Positions 1-9,900 of a stretch of 40,327 bases of DNA are shown one piece after another. The notes below the pieces were generated by a model. That model was given only the letters and a program-made list of their open reading frames with translations. It was not told the origin of the DNA and made no database searches. Position numbers and translations under genes: made by a program. The stretch comes from Bermanella sp034110565 (GTDB taxonomy: Bacteria; Pseudomonadota; Gammaproteobacteria; Pseudomonadales; Oceanobacteraceae): positions 1 through 40,327 of the forward strand of contig JAWUYY010000024.1 in assembly GCA_034110565.1 (NCBI GenBank), in the 5' to 3' direction. Positions within the stretch are counted from its first letter, which is position 1. Every line of letters starts with the position of its first letter.

Positions 1-947
1 CTAATAGGGCGCGCGATAAATAGAATAACCAGTAACAAAAATACCATGGGTAAGCCCAGAGTAACAAAGTGGCTTAGGTCTAAGCGAGCGGCCAAAATAA
101 TAAACAAGGCTGAAATTAATAAAACGCTTAAAGACTCTTTAAATTCTAAAATGCCTTCAATATCTATTTTGCGGCTATTGGCCATTACCATCCCCATAAT
201 GGTCACGGTTAATAAACCAGATTCATGTTGAATGAAATTCGACATGGCATAAATGCCCAGCATAAAGGTAAGGGTGGCAGGATTTTGTAGGTAATGTGGT
301 AACCAGTTTCGGTTTAACGTTTCAATTAATAACTTGGCGGCAGCCCAACCAAAACCAAATCCTACAAATAAGGTTATGCCAAATGCTTCCATGGCATGAA
401 TCAACGCGGTGTCACGACTTGAAATAATAAACTCGTAAACCAGTACCGCTAGCAGTGCGCCAATAGGATCAATTATGATGCCTTCCCAGCGCAAGATGTT
501 CGCCATTTTTTCAGTGGTGCGAATGGATCGCAGCATGGGCACAATGACCGTCGGCCCAGTGACCACAACAAGGGCGCCAAACAAAGCAGACAGTTCCCAA
601 GATAGGCCCATAATAAAATGAGTGAACACACTAATAATCGCGAAGGTGATCAACATACCAACGCTGACAAGGTTACGCACCATGGTGCCGTGACCTTGAA
701 TTTGTTTGAAGTCTAGGGTCAAGCTGCCTTCAAACAGAATAATGGCAACAGCCAATGACACCATGGGAAAGAGTAAATCCCCAAATAGGGCATCGGGGTC
801 CAATAAGTGAAATACGGGCCCGACTAATAAGCCACAGACTAATAAAGGTAGGATAGAAGGCACGCGTATGCGCCAAGCAAGCCACTGGCAAAGCATAGAT
901 AACACGCCGATGCTGGCTAATAGTGAAAGCGCACTGATGCTTTCCAT
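1..947 (-). CDS. Cation:proton antiporter, CPA1/NhaP-like (5' part only; runs off the window start)
   Basis: The minus strand from an ATG at 945-947 stays open to base 3, giving about 315 codons with no stop. The translation starts MESISALSLLASIGVLSMLC and is a chain of hydrophobic helices. It includes a segment GALVVVTGPTVIVPML followed by an EGIIIDPIGALLAV stretch. The conserved Asp in this segment and the TGPT motif are typical of the Na+(K+)/H+ exchanger fold of the CPA1 family, which exchanges monovalent cations for protons across the inner membrane. The C-terminal part, where TrkA/RCK regulatory domains would lie if present, is outside the window, so the subfamily cannot be settled. No co-oriented neighbour precedes it. 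Confidence 0.85.
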   Translation of the reverse strand, partial: MESISALSLLASIGVLSMLCQWLAWRIRVPSILPLLVCGLLVGPVFHLLDPDALFGDLLFPMVSLAVAIILFEGSLTLDFKQIQGHGTMVRNLVSVGMLITFAIISVFTHFIMGLSWELSALFGALVVVTGPTVIVPMLRSIRTTEKMANILRWEGIIIDPIGALLAVLVYEFIISSRDTALIHAMEAFGITLFVGFGFGWAAAKLLIETLNRNWLPHYLQNPATLTFMLGIYAMSNFIQHESGLLTVTIMGMVMANSRKIDIEGILEFKESLSVLLISALFIILAARLDLSHFVTLGLPMVFLLLVILFIARPI

Positions 948-1120
948 TGAAAATCCTTAATACAGAGAATGGAGGTACTTTAGCACTAAGATGGGATTTT
1001 GCTAGTGGGAATCCAGTGTGTGTAAGTTTGACCTTTTACGGGCGAACTTCAGGTGAAAGTATATTGTGGCAGTCTATAGATGTTTTGTTTTTATTTTTTG
1101 AGTGTGTTTTTGCAGTGGGG

Positions 1121-1150
1121 AAGCCGCTAACAGTTTTCTGAAAGCGGCTT
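1121..1150. terminator. Hairpin between the antiporter and the adenosine kinase, possible terminator
   Basis: AAGCCGCT (1121-1128) and AGCGGCTT (1143-1150) form a perfect 8-bp stem, 20 bp beyond the adenosine kinase stop codon. The U-tract is poor on the minus strand and only moderate (ATGTTTTC) on the plus strand, so termination is plausible but weakly supported. Confidence 0.35.
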
Positions 1151-1170
1151 ATGTTTTCTAGCTTCTAGCT

Positions 1171-2166
1171 TTAAAGCACGTCATCCTTCAACACAGGATA
1201 CTGCTCTGCCTGCAAGCGCGGACCAAACTGGCTCACCACTTGTGCGCTAATTTTACTAGCAAGTTTGCCAGCTTCTTCCCAAGAATGGCCTGCGGTTAAT
1301 GCATATAAAAACGCGCCTGCAAAGTTATCCCCTGCGCCATTACTGTCGATGGCTTTTACCGCGTTAGGTGCAATCTTGATGGTGTTATTACCGTCAAATA
1401 AGATAGCGCCTTTTGCACCACAGGTAATGGCGAAGGTTTTCGCGATTTTCTTAATTTCGGTTGCGGCATCTTGAAGATTATCGCAGCCGGTAAAACCCAT
1501 GGCTTCGTCTTCGTTGCAGAATAATAAATCCACACCTGTGCCTAACATCTCTACTAGGCCGTCTTTGAAAAATTGAACCATGGCTGGGTCAGAGAAGGTC
1601 AGGGCGGTTTTCACATTATTGGCTTCAGCCAGTTTTTTACATTCAATAGCGGCGTGACGAGCGCTGTCGCTGCTTACTAAATAGCCTTCGATATACAAGT
1701 ATTCGCTTTCTTTTAATGCCGCTTCATTAATGTGCTTATGGTTTAAGGTCGCGGTGATGCCTAGATAGGTGTTCATGGTGCGTTCGGCATCAGGGGTAAT
1801 CATAACCATGCATTTTCCGGTCACGCCGTCTTCACGATCGCTGCCCAAGTTGGTATCAATACCAGCACTGGTGAGATCTTTTACATAGAAGTCGCCGGTT
1901 TCATCGTTTGCCACGTTGCAAGTGTAGAAAGTTTTGGCGCCTAAATACTGAGCAGCAAAGATGGTGTTTGCGGCACTGCCACCGCCTGCGCGGGTTTTAA
2001 GGCCAAAGGTATCAGTCAGGTTAGCCAGTAAGGCTTCTTGTTGATCTTGGTCGATTAAGGTCATTAGGCCTTTTTCGATCTTGTTTTGAGTAAAGAAAGC
2101 GTCGGTCACTTCAAATTCTTTATCCACAAGGGCGTTACCGATGCCATAAATCTGATACTTGGCCAT
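1171..2166 (-). CDS. Adenosine kinase, PfkB/ribokinase family
   Basis: 331 aa, start ATG at 2166. The N-terminal IYGIGNALVDKEFEV is the usual first strand of the ribokinase fold. A glycine-rich GGGSAANT (about residues 62-69) forms the substrate-binding signature 1. Near the C terminus DSNGAGDNFAGAF is PfkB signature 2, with the anion-hole GAGD and its catalytic Asp. Length and motif spacing fit the adenosine kinase-like branch of PfkB kinases (cytosolic, ATP + adenosine to AMP + ADP). Family assignment is firm, but substrate is inferred because ribokinase-fold enzymes switch sugar and nucleoside substrates easily. It is monocistronic and divergent from mrcB, sharing the short 2167-2276 intergenic region. 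Confidence 0.8.
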   Translation of the reverse strand: MAKYQIYGIGNALVDKEFEVTDAFFTQNKIEKGLMTLIDQDQQEALLANLTDTFGLKTRAGGGSAANTIFAAQYLGAKTFYTCNVANDETGDFYVKDLTSAGIDTNLGSDREDGVTGKCMVMITPDAERTMNTYLGITATLNHKHINEAALKESEYLYIEGYLVSSDSARHAAIECKKLAEANNVKTALTFSDPAMVQFFKDGLVEMLGTGVDLLFCNEDEAMGFTGCDNLQDAATEIKKIAKTFAITCGAKGAILFDGNNTIKIAPNAVKAIDSNGAGDNFAGAFLYALTAGHSWEEAGKLASKISAQVVSQFGPRLQAEQYPVLKDDVL

Positions 2167-2276
2167 GTTGTTATCTCTTTATAGTGTGCTGAAGAAAGGA
2201 GGGCAGTTTATCAGGGTGTGAAACCGGTGGGAAATTGACCCATGAGTTCCCGCTAAAGGTTGGTTATACTGCGCGT

Positions 2277-4568
2277 ATGAAAAATATGAATTCTTCCCGT
2301 TTTAAGACGGTTTTGTCTTGGGCTTTAAAGCTATCCCTTGTGGGTATCGTGGTCTTGGCAATTTTAATGGCTTACCTTGATGCCAAGGTGCGCGAAAAAT
2401 TTGAAGGTAAGCGTTGGGCGCTGCCAGCCAAGGTGTTTGCACGCCCCTTAGAGCTCTACCCTGGGCTTGAGCTAAAGCCCAAGTACTTGGTTCAAGAGCT
2501 AGAACAAATCGGTTATCAGCGGGTGCCTAATGTGGTGACGCCAGGTCAATACAGCTTTGATGGCAGCGAAATGGATGTGTTTCGCCGCTATGTGACACTC
2601 TATGATGGTGAAGAAGCTTCCGCTCGTGTTCATATGCGCTTTGCCGGGGGTGCCATTAATGGCCTATGGCTGGATGGTGAACCGGTTGCACTTGCTCGAT
2701 TAGAGCCTTTGCTGATTGGTGGTATCTATCCTAAGCACAACGAAGACAGGCAGCTGATTAAATTAGAAGAAGCGCCAAGTCTGTTGCTCAAAACCCTAGT
2801 GGCGGTAGAAGACAGAGATTATTACGATCACTTTGGTATTAGTTTAAAGGGCATTGCTCGCGCCATGCTGGTTAACGTACAGCGTGGCGGCTTGGTACAA
2901 GGTGGCTCCACCTTGACTCAACAGTTAGTGAAGAATTTTTTCTTAACGCGCGAACGTACCTTGGTGCGTAAAGCCACCGAAGCGTTAATGGCTATTTTGG
3001 TTGAACTGCATTATTCCAAGGACGATATTTTAGAAACCTATCTAAACGAAGTCTACCTAGGACAAAGTGGTCGTCGCGCCATTCATGGCTTCGGTTTGGC
3101 CAGTCAGTTTTATTTTGGTAAACACATTAGCCGCTTGAGCGCGCCTGAAATTGCCACTCTTGTGGGAATGGTAAAAGGCCCTAGTGTCTATAATCCCAAA
3201 CGCAGACCAGAGAACGCACAGGCCCGTCGTAATGTGGTGCTAAATGTGATGCATGATCAAGGCTTAATCAGTGATTATGAATTAGCCGTGTGGGAAAAAC
3301 GCGAGCTAGATGTGGTGCAATACAGCCAGTATCAACGTATTGAGTACCCAGCATTTTTAGATTTAGTGCGCAGACAATTGCGCAGTGATTATGCCGATAG
3401 CGATTTGACCAGTGAAGGCTTACGTATTTACACCAGTCTTGACCCGATTATTCAACGCAGTGCCGAGCAAGCCATGAGCAAGCGCTTGGAACAGTTAGAA
3501 GCGGGTTACAGAATGCCGAAAGATTCATTGCAGGGCGCTATGGTCATTGCCGGTACGGAAAGTGGTGAAGTGGAAGCGGTAGTGGGTGATCGCAACCCAC
3601 GCTACTTTGGTTTTAACCGCGCATTGGATGCCAATCGCTCAATAGGTTCTCTTGCCAAGCCGGCGGTGTATTTGACCGCACTACGCTTGCCTGAATACAA
3701 CTTAATTACGCCGTTAGACGATAGCCCAATTAAAGTATCAGGTTCTAATAGCAGTGTGTGGGAGCCTAAAAATTACGATAAACAAAGTCACGGCATTGTG
3801 CCCTTGTATCAAGCTATGTCCCGCTCATTAAACCAAGCAACAGCTCGCTTAGGTTTACAGGTAGGGTTGAAAAATGTGGTGCAAACCTTTTATGACTTAG
3901 GTGCTAAGAACGACATTCCCGCGTATCCGTCTATTGTATTGGGTGCGTTTGAAATGAATCCGTTTGACGTGGCTCAGATGTATCAGACCATCGCAGCATC
4001 GGGCTTTCAAACGCCTCTTAAAGCCATTCGTGGTGTGACCACACAAGATGGGCAATTACTGAGTCGTTACGGTTATGATGTAAAGCAAAGTATCAAAACC
4101 GAGCCGATTTATTTACTGCAAAAAATTATGCAACGTGTGGTCAAAGAAGGCACGGCCCGTTATTTAAATTCGCAATTTGATGCGTCCCTTAACCTAGCGG
4201 GTAAAACCGGCACCAGTGACAGTCAGCGTGACTCTTGGTTTGCAGGTTTTAGTGGTGATCAGTTAGCGGTTGTTTGGGTGGGACGTGATGATAACGAATC
4301 CATGCCATTAACGGGCTCAAGTGGTGCGCTACGTGTGTGGGCTCAAACCTTTAAAGACTTACCCTTAAAGCCTTTATATCCTTTGCCCACTGAGAACATA
4401 GTAGAGCAATGGGTAGATGTAGAGCAAAACGCCATTAGCAGCGAAGCGTGTGATGGTGCTGTGCAGTTGCCATTTATTCAAGGTCGGTTACCATTGCAAA
4501 CCTTAGACTGTGTGCAAGAGCAAACCCCAGACACAGGTAAATCTTGGTGGTCGCGAGTGTTTAATTAA
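2277..4568 (+). CDS. mrcB: Penicillin-binding protein 1B, bifunctional peptidoglycan glycosyltransferase/transpeptidase
   Basis: About 763 aa from the ATG at 2277. An in-frame TTG at 2235 would add 14 residues but has no ribosome binding site, and a further in-frame ATG lies at 2286. One N-terminal membrane helix (VLSWALKLSLVGIVVLAILM) is followed by a UB2H-like region with FARPLELYPG. The GT51 domain has the catalytic EDRDYYDHFG box and GGSTLTQQLVKNFFL. The transpeptidase domain shows the three penicillin-binding motifs: SLAK (catalytic Ser), SRSLN (SxN) and KTGTS. It polymerises and crosslinks lipid II-derived glycan in the periplasm. The stop overlaps the next gene's ATG by one base, so a lipoprotein partner is co-translated. 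The class is certain; the exact start is not. Confidence 0.95.
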   Translation: MKNMNSSRFKTVLSWALKLSLVGIVVLAILMAYLDAKVREKFEGKRWALPAKVFARPLELYPGLELKPKYLVQELEQIGYQRVPNVVTPGQYSFDGSEMDVFRRYVTLYDGEEASARVHMRFAGGAINGLWLDGEPVALARLEPLLIGGIYPKHNEDRQLIKLEEAPSLLLKTLVAVEDRDYYDHFGISLKGIARAMLVNVQRGGLVQGGSTLTQQLVKNFFLTRERTLVRKATEALMAILVELHYSKDDILETYLNEVYLGQSGRRAIHGFGLASQFYFGKHISRLSAPEIATLVGMVKGPSVYNPKRRPENAQARRNVVLNVMHDQGLISDYELAVWEKRELDVVQYSQYQRIEYPAFLDLVRRQLRSDYADSDLTSEGLRIYTSLDPIIQRSAEQAMSKRLEQLEAGYRMPKDSLQGAMVIAGTESGEVEAVVGDRNPRYFGFNRALDANRSIGSLAKPAVYLTALRLPEYNLITPLDDSPIKVSGSNSSVWEPKNYDKQSHGIVPLYQAMSRSLNQATARLGLQVGLKNVVQTFYDLGAKNDIPAYPSIVLGAFEMNPFDVAQMYQTIAASGFQTPLKAIRGVTTQDGQLLSRYGYDVKQSIKTEPIYLLQKIMQRVVKEGTARYLNSQFDASLNLAGKTGTSDSQRDSWFAGFSGDQLAVVWVGRDDNESMPLTGSSGALRVWAQTFKDLPLKPLYPLPTENIVEQWVDVEQNAISSEACDGAVQLPFIQGRLPLQTLDCVQEQTPDTGKSWWSRVFN

Positions 4569-5014
4569 TGAAATCATTATTACTTGTCGTATTCATTGCT
4601 TTGTTAGCGGCGTGTTCCACGACTCCCTATCAATCAGCAGATCAGATTCAAGCGAGTCACAGTGAAGTGTTGGCACAATTGCCAAATTGGTATCACCAGA
4701 ATTTAGGTTTACAGCTAAATGGCGGTAATGAATATCCAGAGCAACAAGCTTTGGCTTCGTTACTGCAACAGGCAGACCTTGAGTTTATGCGTAGTAACTT
4801 TCAGGCTTGCCAAATTTTACTCGAACGTGCTCAGCGAATTTCAACCCGAGAACCAAGTGTGTATGTGCGTTTAAGTTATTTGTTTTGGTTAGAAAATAAC
4901 ACCCGTAGTGCCGAACAGATGGCACGCCGCGCATTAGCGTTAGTGGTACGTGATGAAGAAGCAAGCGCCGAAGTGAAGCGTTTGTTATTAGCGATTCAAG
5001 CGAATCAATATTAA
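4568..5014 (+). CDS. TPR-like outer-membrane lipoprotein, probable PBP1b activator (LpoP-like)
   Basis: 148 aa. The signal sequence MKSLLLVVFIALLAACSTT carries a lipobox ending at Cys16, so the protein should be lipidated; the next residues are not Asp, which favours the outer membrane. The mature part has helical repeats resembling TPRs (ALASLLQQADLEFMRSNFQACQILLERAQ, split here as ALASLLQQAD and ACQILLERAQ). In Pseudomonas aeruginosa a TPR lipoprotein next to ponB, LpoP, activates PBP1b (established for that species). Here the gene overlaps mrcB by one base and has the same architecture. The activator role is inferred from this arrangement, not from a sequence comparison. Confidence 0.75.
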   Translation: MKSLLLVVFIALLAACSTTPYQSADQIQASHSEVLAQLPNWYHQNLGLQLNGGNEYPEQQALASLLQQADLEFMRSNFQACQILLERAQRISTREPSVYVRLSYLFWLENNTRSAEQMARRALALVVRDEEASAEVKRLLLAIQANQY

Positions 5015-5035
5015 ATCTAGGTTTTTATGTGTTTA

Positions 5036-5075
5036 ATAAAAAAGCGCTTATGTTTTGCATAAGCGCTTTTTTTGT
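5036..5075. terminator. Bidirectional intrinsic terminator between the mrcB operon and atzF
   Basis: AGCGCTTATG (5043-5052) and CATAAGCGCT (5058-5067) form a perfect 10-bp stem with a 5-nt loop. Runs of A on the left and T on the right give a U-tract in both directions. It lies between convergent genes ending at 5014 (+) and 5094 (-). Confidence 0.9.
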
Positions 5076-5093
5076 TTTTATCCTTTTAGTTAA

Positions 5094-6881
5094 TTAAGCA
5101 ATGGATTCTAAATAGTGTTTCCAGCCGCCATATTGCGTAATATTGGTTGCGTCTTCGGTGATGTTCCCTTCACTCATAAAACCGCAATGCCATGTTCCAT
5201 CTGCTAGTTCTACCTTGCCTATACCCAATGGAGCAGGGATACCCGCTACAAAGGATCCAAAATATTCCATTGGCATAGACCAAACCTCTACATCTATTTT
5301 ATTACCGTTAATATCATCACGAATCATAGCTGGGCGCTTGCCGTCAGGTAGTGCATACAATTGATAGTTTGGCGAGCTTTGAGCTTTTTCAACTAAAGTA
5401 GCACCACGTTCAGTCAGCTGCCAGTTCAATGGGTAGCCTTCTAAATGGGCCCCGCACACCACTATATTAATACGTTTGCTTGGGCGCGGAACTGCATTTC
5501 CTTCAAATGCTTGTAGCGCAAACTCGCTGGTGCCTTGTGGTAAATTTAATGCGCGATGTAACGCACCACTGTAGCTTAATAGTTTCATGTCGGTAAACGA
5601 TTGACTAAATAACGTCACACCCCAGCTAACGCCGTTTGAGGTTAAACCGACTGGTACATTGGTAGCGGTGTAATCCAGCAAGTTCATGAAGTTAGTGTAG
5701 GTGCCTAAAATGGAATTATATTTAATGGGCTCTTCACGTAATTCCTCACGAGTAAATTGTGTTGGACAGGTGGGTGTTAATATAAAGTCCACTGCATCCA
5801 CTTGTGGGTCGCAGATTTTTTTAAATTTTTGTAATTCATATTGTGCATTAAATGCATCAGCGGCAGTCTTGCCTTCGGCGCTGCCAATAATGGTTTGAAT
5901 AACAGGCAGCATGGATTCCCGCTTAACCCCCTGAACCGCTAACCAGCGCTCGGCTACCCATGGTCCTTCATATAATAATTTTGCCGCTTGTGTAAATGGC
6001 GTGAAATCCATTTCGATTTTTGTACCACCTAAGCTTTCAAGTTGAGTAACGGTTTTCTCAAATAACGCTTGGGTTTCGCTATTGTCATAAAAATCTAACT
6101 CTGAGGGTACGCCAAAAGTAAATTGCTTAGGTAGTTTAGGTTCAAAATAGCGCAATAAGTTATCGGGTTTGTTTTTACGGGCATAATCGTCTTGTTCATC
6201 GTACTGTCCTGCCACACTGGTAACTAGCGCAGCATCTTGTGTGTTGAGTGCGAATACAGTGATGCAATCCAAGCTTAAACAAGCCGGTACTAAACCTGTG
6301 TTACTGAATAAACCTTTTGTAGGTTTGTGACCAATTAGATTGTTAAGTGCGGCAGGTACGCGACCGCTACCGGCCGTGTCAGTACCTAGAGCAAAGCTCA
6401 CTTGACCTAATGCTGTACTTACAGAAGACCCTGCACTTGAACCTCCCGAAATATATTCTTTGTTAAATGCGTTCTTGCCTTCGCCATAAGGGCTTCGCAT
6501 GCCTACCAAGCCTGTTGCGAATTGATCTAGGTTGGTTTTACCTAATGGAATGGCACCGGCTTTTAATAGTTGTTCAATCACAAAGGCGTTTTTATCTGGG
6601 GTGTATGCAAAGTCGGGGCAAGCAGCAGTTGTGGGTACACCCGCTAAATCAATATTATCTTTAATCGCAAATGGCACACCATAAAGCGGTAGCTCCTCTG
6701 GGTTCTTACCGTCTAAGAAAGACAAGTACTCTTTTAATTTGTTTTCATCTAATAACGTGATCCACACATTGTAATCGGCTTGGGTTAACGCTTGTTCGCG
6801 TAACTTTAGGATTAATTGTGTGGGTGTAAAGTCGCTATTTTTGTACGCTTTTTGTAGCGCTGTAATATTTAAATTAAACAT
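5094..6881 (-). CDS. atzF: Allophanate hydrolase
   Basis: 595 aa, amidase-signature enzyme plus C-terminal domain. The catalytic Ser-cisSer-Lys triad is visible: Lys in AIKDNID, and the Gly/Ser-rich GGSSAGSS followed by GTDTAGSGRVPAA. After about residue 460 the chain continues into the extra domain typical of AtzF/DUR1-type enzymes rather than of simple amidases. It converts allophanate to ammonia and CO2 in the cytosol. It is the last gene of the minus-strand operon, 47 bp after the carboxylase. In this context it finishes guanidine breakdown: the carboxyguanidine deiminase delivers allophanate, which this enzyme hydrolyses. Confidence 0.93.
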   Translation of the reverse strand: MFNLNITALQKAYKNSDFTPTQLILKLREQALTQADYNVWITLLDENKLKEYLSFLDGKNPEELPLYGVPFAIKDNIDLAGVPTTAACPDFAYTPDKNAFVIEQLLKAGAIPLGKTNLDQFATGLVGMRSPYGEGKNAFNKEYISGGSSAGSSVSTALGQVSFALGTDTAGSGRVPAALNNLIGHKPTKGLFSNTGLVPACLSLDCITVFALNTQDAALVTSVAGQYDEQDDYARKNKPDNLLRYFEPKLPKQFTFGVPSELDFYDNSETQALFEKTVTQLESLGGTKIEMDFTPFTQAAKLLYEGPWVAERWLAVQGVKRESMLPVIQTIIGSAEGKTAADAFNAQYELQKFKKICDPQVDAVDFILTPTCPTQFTREELREEPIKYNSILGTYTNFMNLLDYTATNVPVGLTSNGVSWGVTLFSQSFTDMKLLSYSGALHRALNLPQGTSEFALQAFEGNAVPRPSKRINIVVCGAHLEGYPLNWQLTERGATLVEKAQSSPNYQLYALPDGKRPAMIRDDINGNKIDVEVWSMPMEYFGSFVAGIPAPLGIGKVELADGTWHCGFMSEGNITEDATNITQYGGWKHYLESIA

Positions 6882-6928
6882 AGGGTGATACCTGATTTTT
6901 GTATAATTAAATTAATGATTCATTTCGC

Positions 6929-9900
6929 TCATACACTGGCGAGCTCTTCAATAATGACTAAGGGTTGACCGGCAGAAACGGATTGCCCTTGTTGTTTCAA
7001 TACACTGTGTACGGTTCCGTTTTGAGTGGCGTGGATTTCAATTTCCATTTTCATAGACTCCAAAATCATGAGCACATCGCCTGCTTTAACATTATCTTCG
7101 GGTTTTACTTTACATTGCCACACGCTGCCCGATACCGGGCTATCTATAGCTTGGCAGTTTTCCGGTAAAGTAAATTCATTACTATCGGTGTTTTCAGCTT
7201 CTACTTGCTCAAACGTTAACTGACCGTTTTCTTTCCAGCGGGTTAGCTCTTCTTCAAATGCGATTTCTCTTGAATCGACAAATTCTGTCATTTCAGTTTC
7301 GTTTTTGTCTAAGAATATTTGGTATTCATTTAAGCTGAACTGGGTTTCTTCAATTTTTAATGAAACCTGGCCTTTAGGTAGAGCTTCACGAATGTGCGCT
7401 AACTCTTCTGGGCTAACTTCATAGAATTTAATTTGATCAAAGAAACGCAGTAACCAAGGTTGTTTAAAGTCATTTGTTTTATGGTAACGGTTCCATACTT
7501 GAGACGTTCGACCAACAAATTGATACCCGCCAGGGCCTTCCATACCGTAGACACACATATACGCGCCACCAATACCGACGGAGTTTTCAGCCGTCCATGT
7601 TCGTGCTGGGTTATATTTAGTTGTGACAAGTCTGTGTCTTGGGTCAAGGGGAGTCGCAACGGGGGCGCCTAAATATACATCGCCTAATCCCATCACTAAA
7701 TATTGCGCATTAAAGACAGTGTCTTTGACAGCTTGAATGTCTTTTAAACCATTAATACGGCGAATGAACTCCAAGTTGCTTGGGCACCATGGGGCATCTT
7801 TACGCACAGATTGCATGTATTTTTCGATGGCTAGCTGACAGGCTTCATCATTCCAACTTAATGGTAAATAAACGGTGCGTGAGGGTACGGTCAAATTTTC
7901 GGTGTTAGCTACATATTCACAGGCTTGATCAATTAATTGCGTTAATTGATTAAGTGAAATTTTCTGAGAATCATAATGAATTTGTAATGAGCGAATGCCT
8001 GGTGTCAGCTCAGACATGCCATCAAGTTTATGATCTTCTAGCCATAACATGAGAGCGTGCACTTTGAAACGACGGGCAATATCAAGTTCTAATGGACCAA
8101 GCTCAACTAATAAGAAATGATCACCTGCTAGGCGACAAATAATATCATCATCCGCAATTTTTGTTTGGTGGATAATAGGGCTTGGTATCGCTTTAATTGA
8201 AAAACTATCAACTTCAATATGTTTAGGTGAGAGCGTGATAATATTTTCGCTGCATTGGTGTTCCAATGACACAGCTTGCGCATGACTAATCGGAATAAAT
8301 TGAATTTTGCTCCCTGCTTTTAATTGGCCTAATTTCCAAAGATCGGCAGTAATCACTGTGGCAGGGCAAACAAAGCCGCCAAGAGAGGGGCCATCTGGGC
8401 CAAGAATAACCGGCATGTCACCAGTAAAATCTATAGAGCCAAATGCATAAGCGTTGTCGTGAATATTAGATGGGTGCATGCCAGCTTCACCCCCACTTTT
8501 TCGTGCCCACTTAGGTTTCGGTCCAATTAAGCGCACACCTGTACGAGATGAGTTGTAATGAACTTCCCAGGTATGACTAAAGAATTCTTCAATATCACTA
8601 TCCGTAAAAAAGTCAGGGGCACCATGAGGGCCATAAATCACACGTAGTTGCGTGATATCAGGTGTGACTAATTTATTAAAGTTATTTTTTTGTTTAATAA
8701 TTTGAGCAGCTAAGTTTTTATCAGGGCATTGTTCGGCTAACTCAATTACATCACCCGTGCGTAAGGCGCGACCCACATGGCCTCCAAATTGGCCAAGGGT
8801 GAAGGTGGATTTTGAACCTAAATATTCAGGGCATTGAATACCGCCTTTTACGGCTAAATAACAGCGGGCCCCCATGTCTTTTATTTTACCAATAGTTAGT
8901 ACTTGATCTGGTTTAATATGAATCACTTGATTCATGGCTGTCGGTTCGCCGTCTAATGTGATGATGAATTCGGCGCCTACAATCGCCACATCACAGGCCA
9001 CATTAAATTTTAAACTGGGGCCGTTTAAGGTGATCTCTAGTGCGGCTGCGCAAACATCATTTTGTAGTAATTCATTAGCTAAGCGAAAACTCATCGCGTC
9101 CATGGGCCCAGACGGGGGGACACCTACATGCCAATGGTTTTGACGACCCGGATAATCTTGAATGGTGGTTTGAGTGCCACCATTTAGGACATTGAATGTA
9201 GATGGATGAATGGTAAATTCAGCTAGACTATTAGTGAAAATCTTTCCTTGAGCTGTCATAGGTGCGCGCAATATTTTCTGCACATATTGCATATTGGTCT
9301 GAATGCCATAGATAGTGCTTTGTTCTAATACTTCATCTAATTTGGCAATGGCGCGCTGTCGGTTGGTTTCAGTGACAATCACTTTGGCAAGCATAGGATC
9401 AAATAAAGCAGGCACTTCAATACCAGATTCAATCCAAGTATCGATTCGACAGTTACCTGCTTTATAGGAGGTGTTATCATGCTCAGGCCAATTCACATAA
9501 GACAACAAACCACTGCTTGGCATGAAATCTTGTGCAGGGTTTTCTGCATAAATACGTGCCTGAATACTGTGACCCTGGGGTTTTAATTTTGCTTTTAGAT
9601 GCTGTAAATCTTCTAGTTCGTTAGCGGCTTGTTTTAACATGCACTCAACTAGATCAATCCCCCATACTTGTTCTGTGACACCATGTTCGACTTGTAAGCG
9701 GGTGTTTACTTCTAGAAAATAAAAAGCTTGAGCCGCATCATCAAAGATAAATTCTACGGTGCCTGCATTGCGATAATTGACGGATGCCATCAAACGCTCA
9801 GCGGTGGCGTGTAATTCTTCACGTAATGCTTGAGATAAATTAGGTGCAGGTGTTTCTTCAATGACTTTTTGATTGCGACGTTGTGCTGAGCAGTCACGCT

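Noticed and set aside
2235..2276. TTG start extending PBP1b by 14 residues
   Set aside because: No Shine-Dalgarno, and a TATACT promoter-like hexamer lies inside that stretch.
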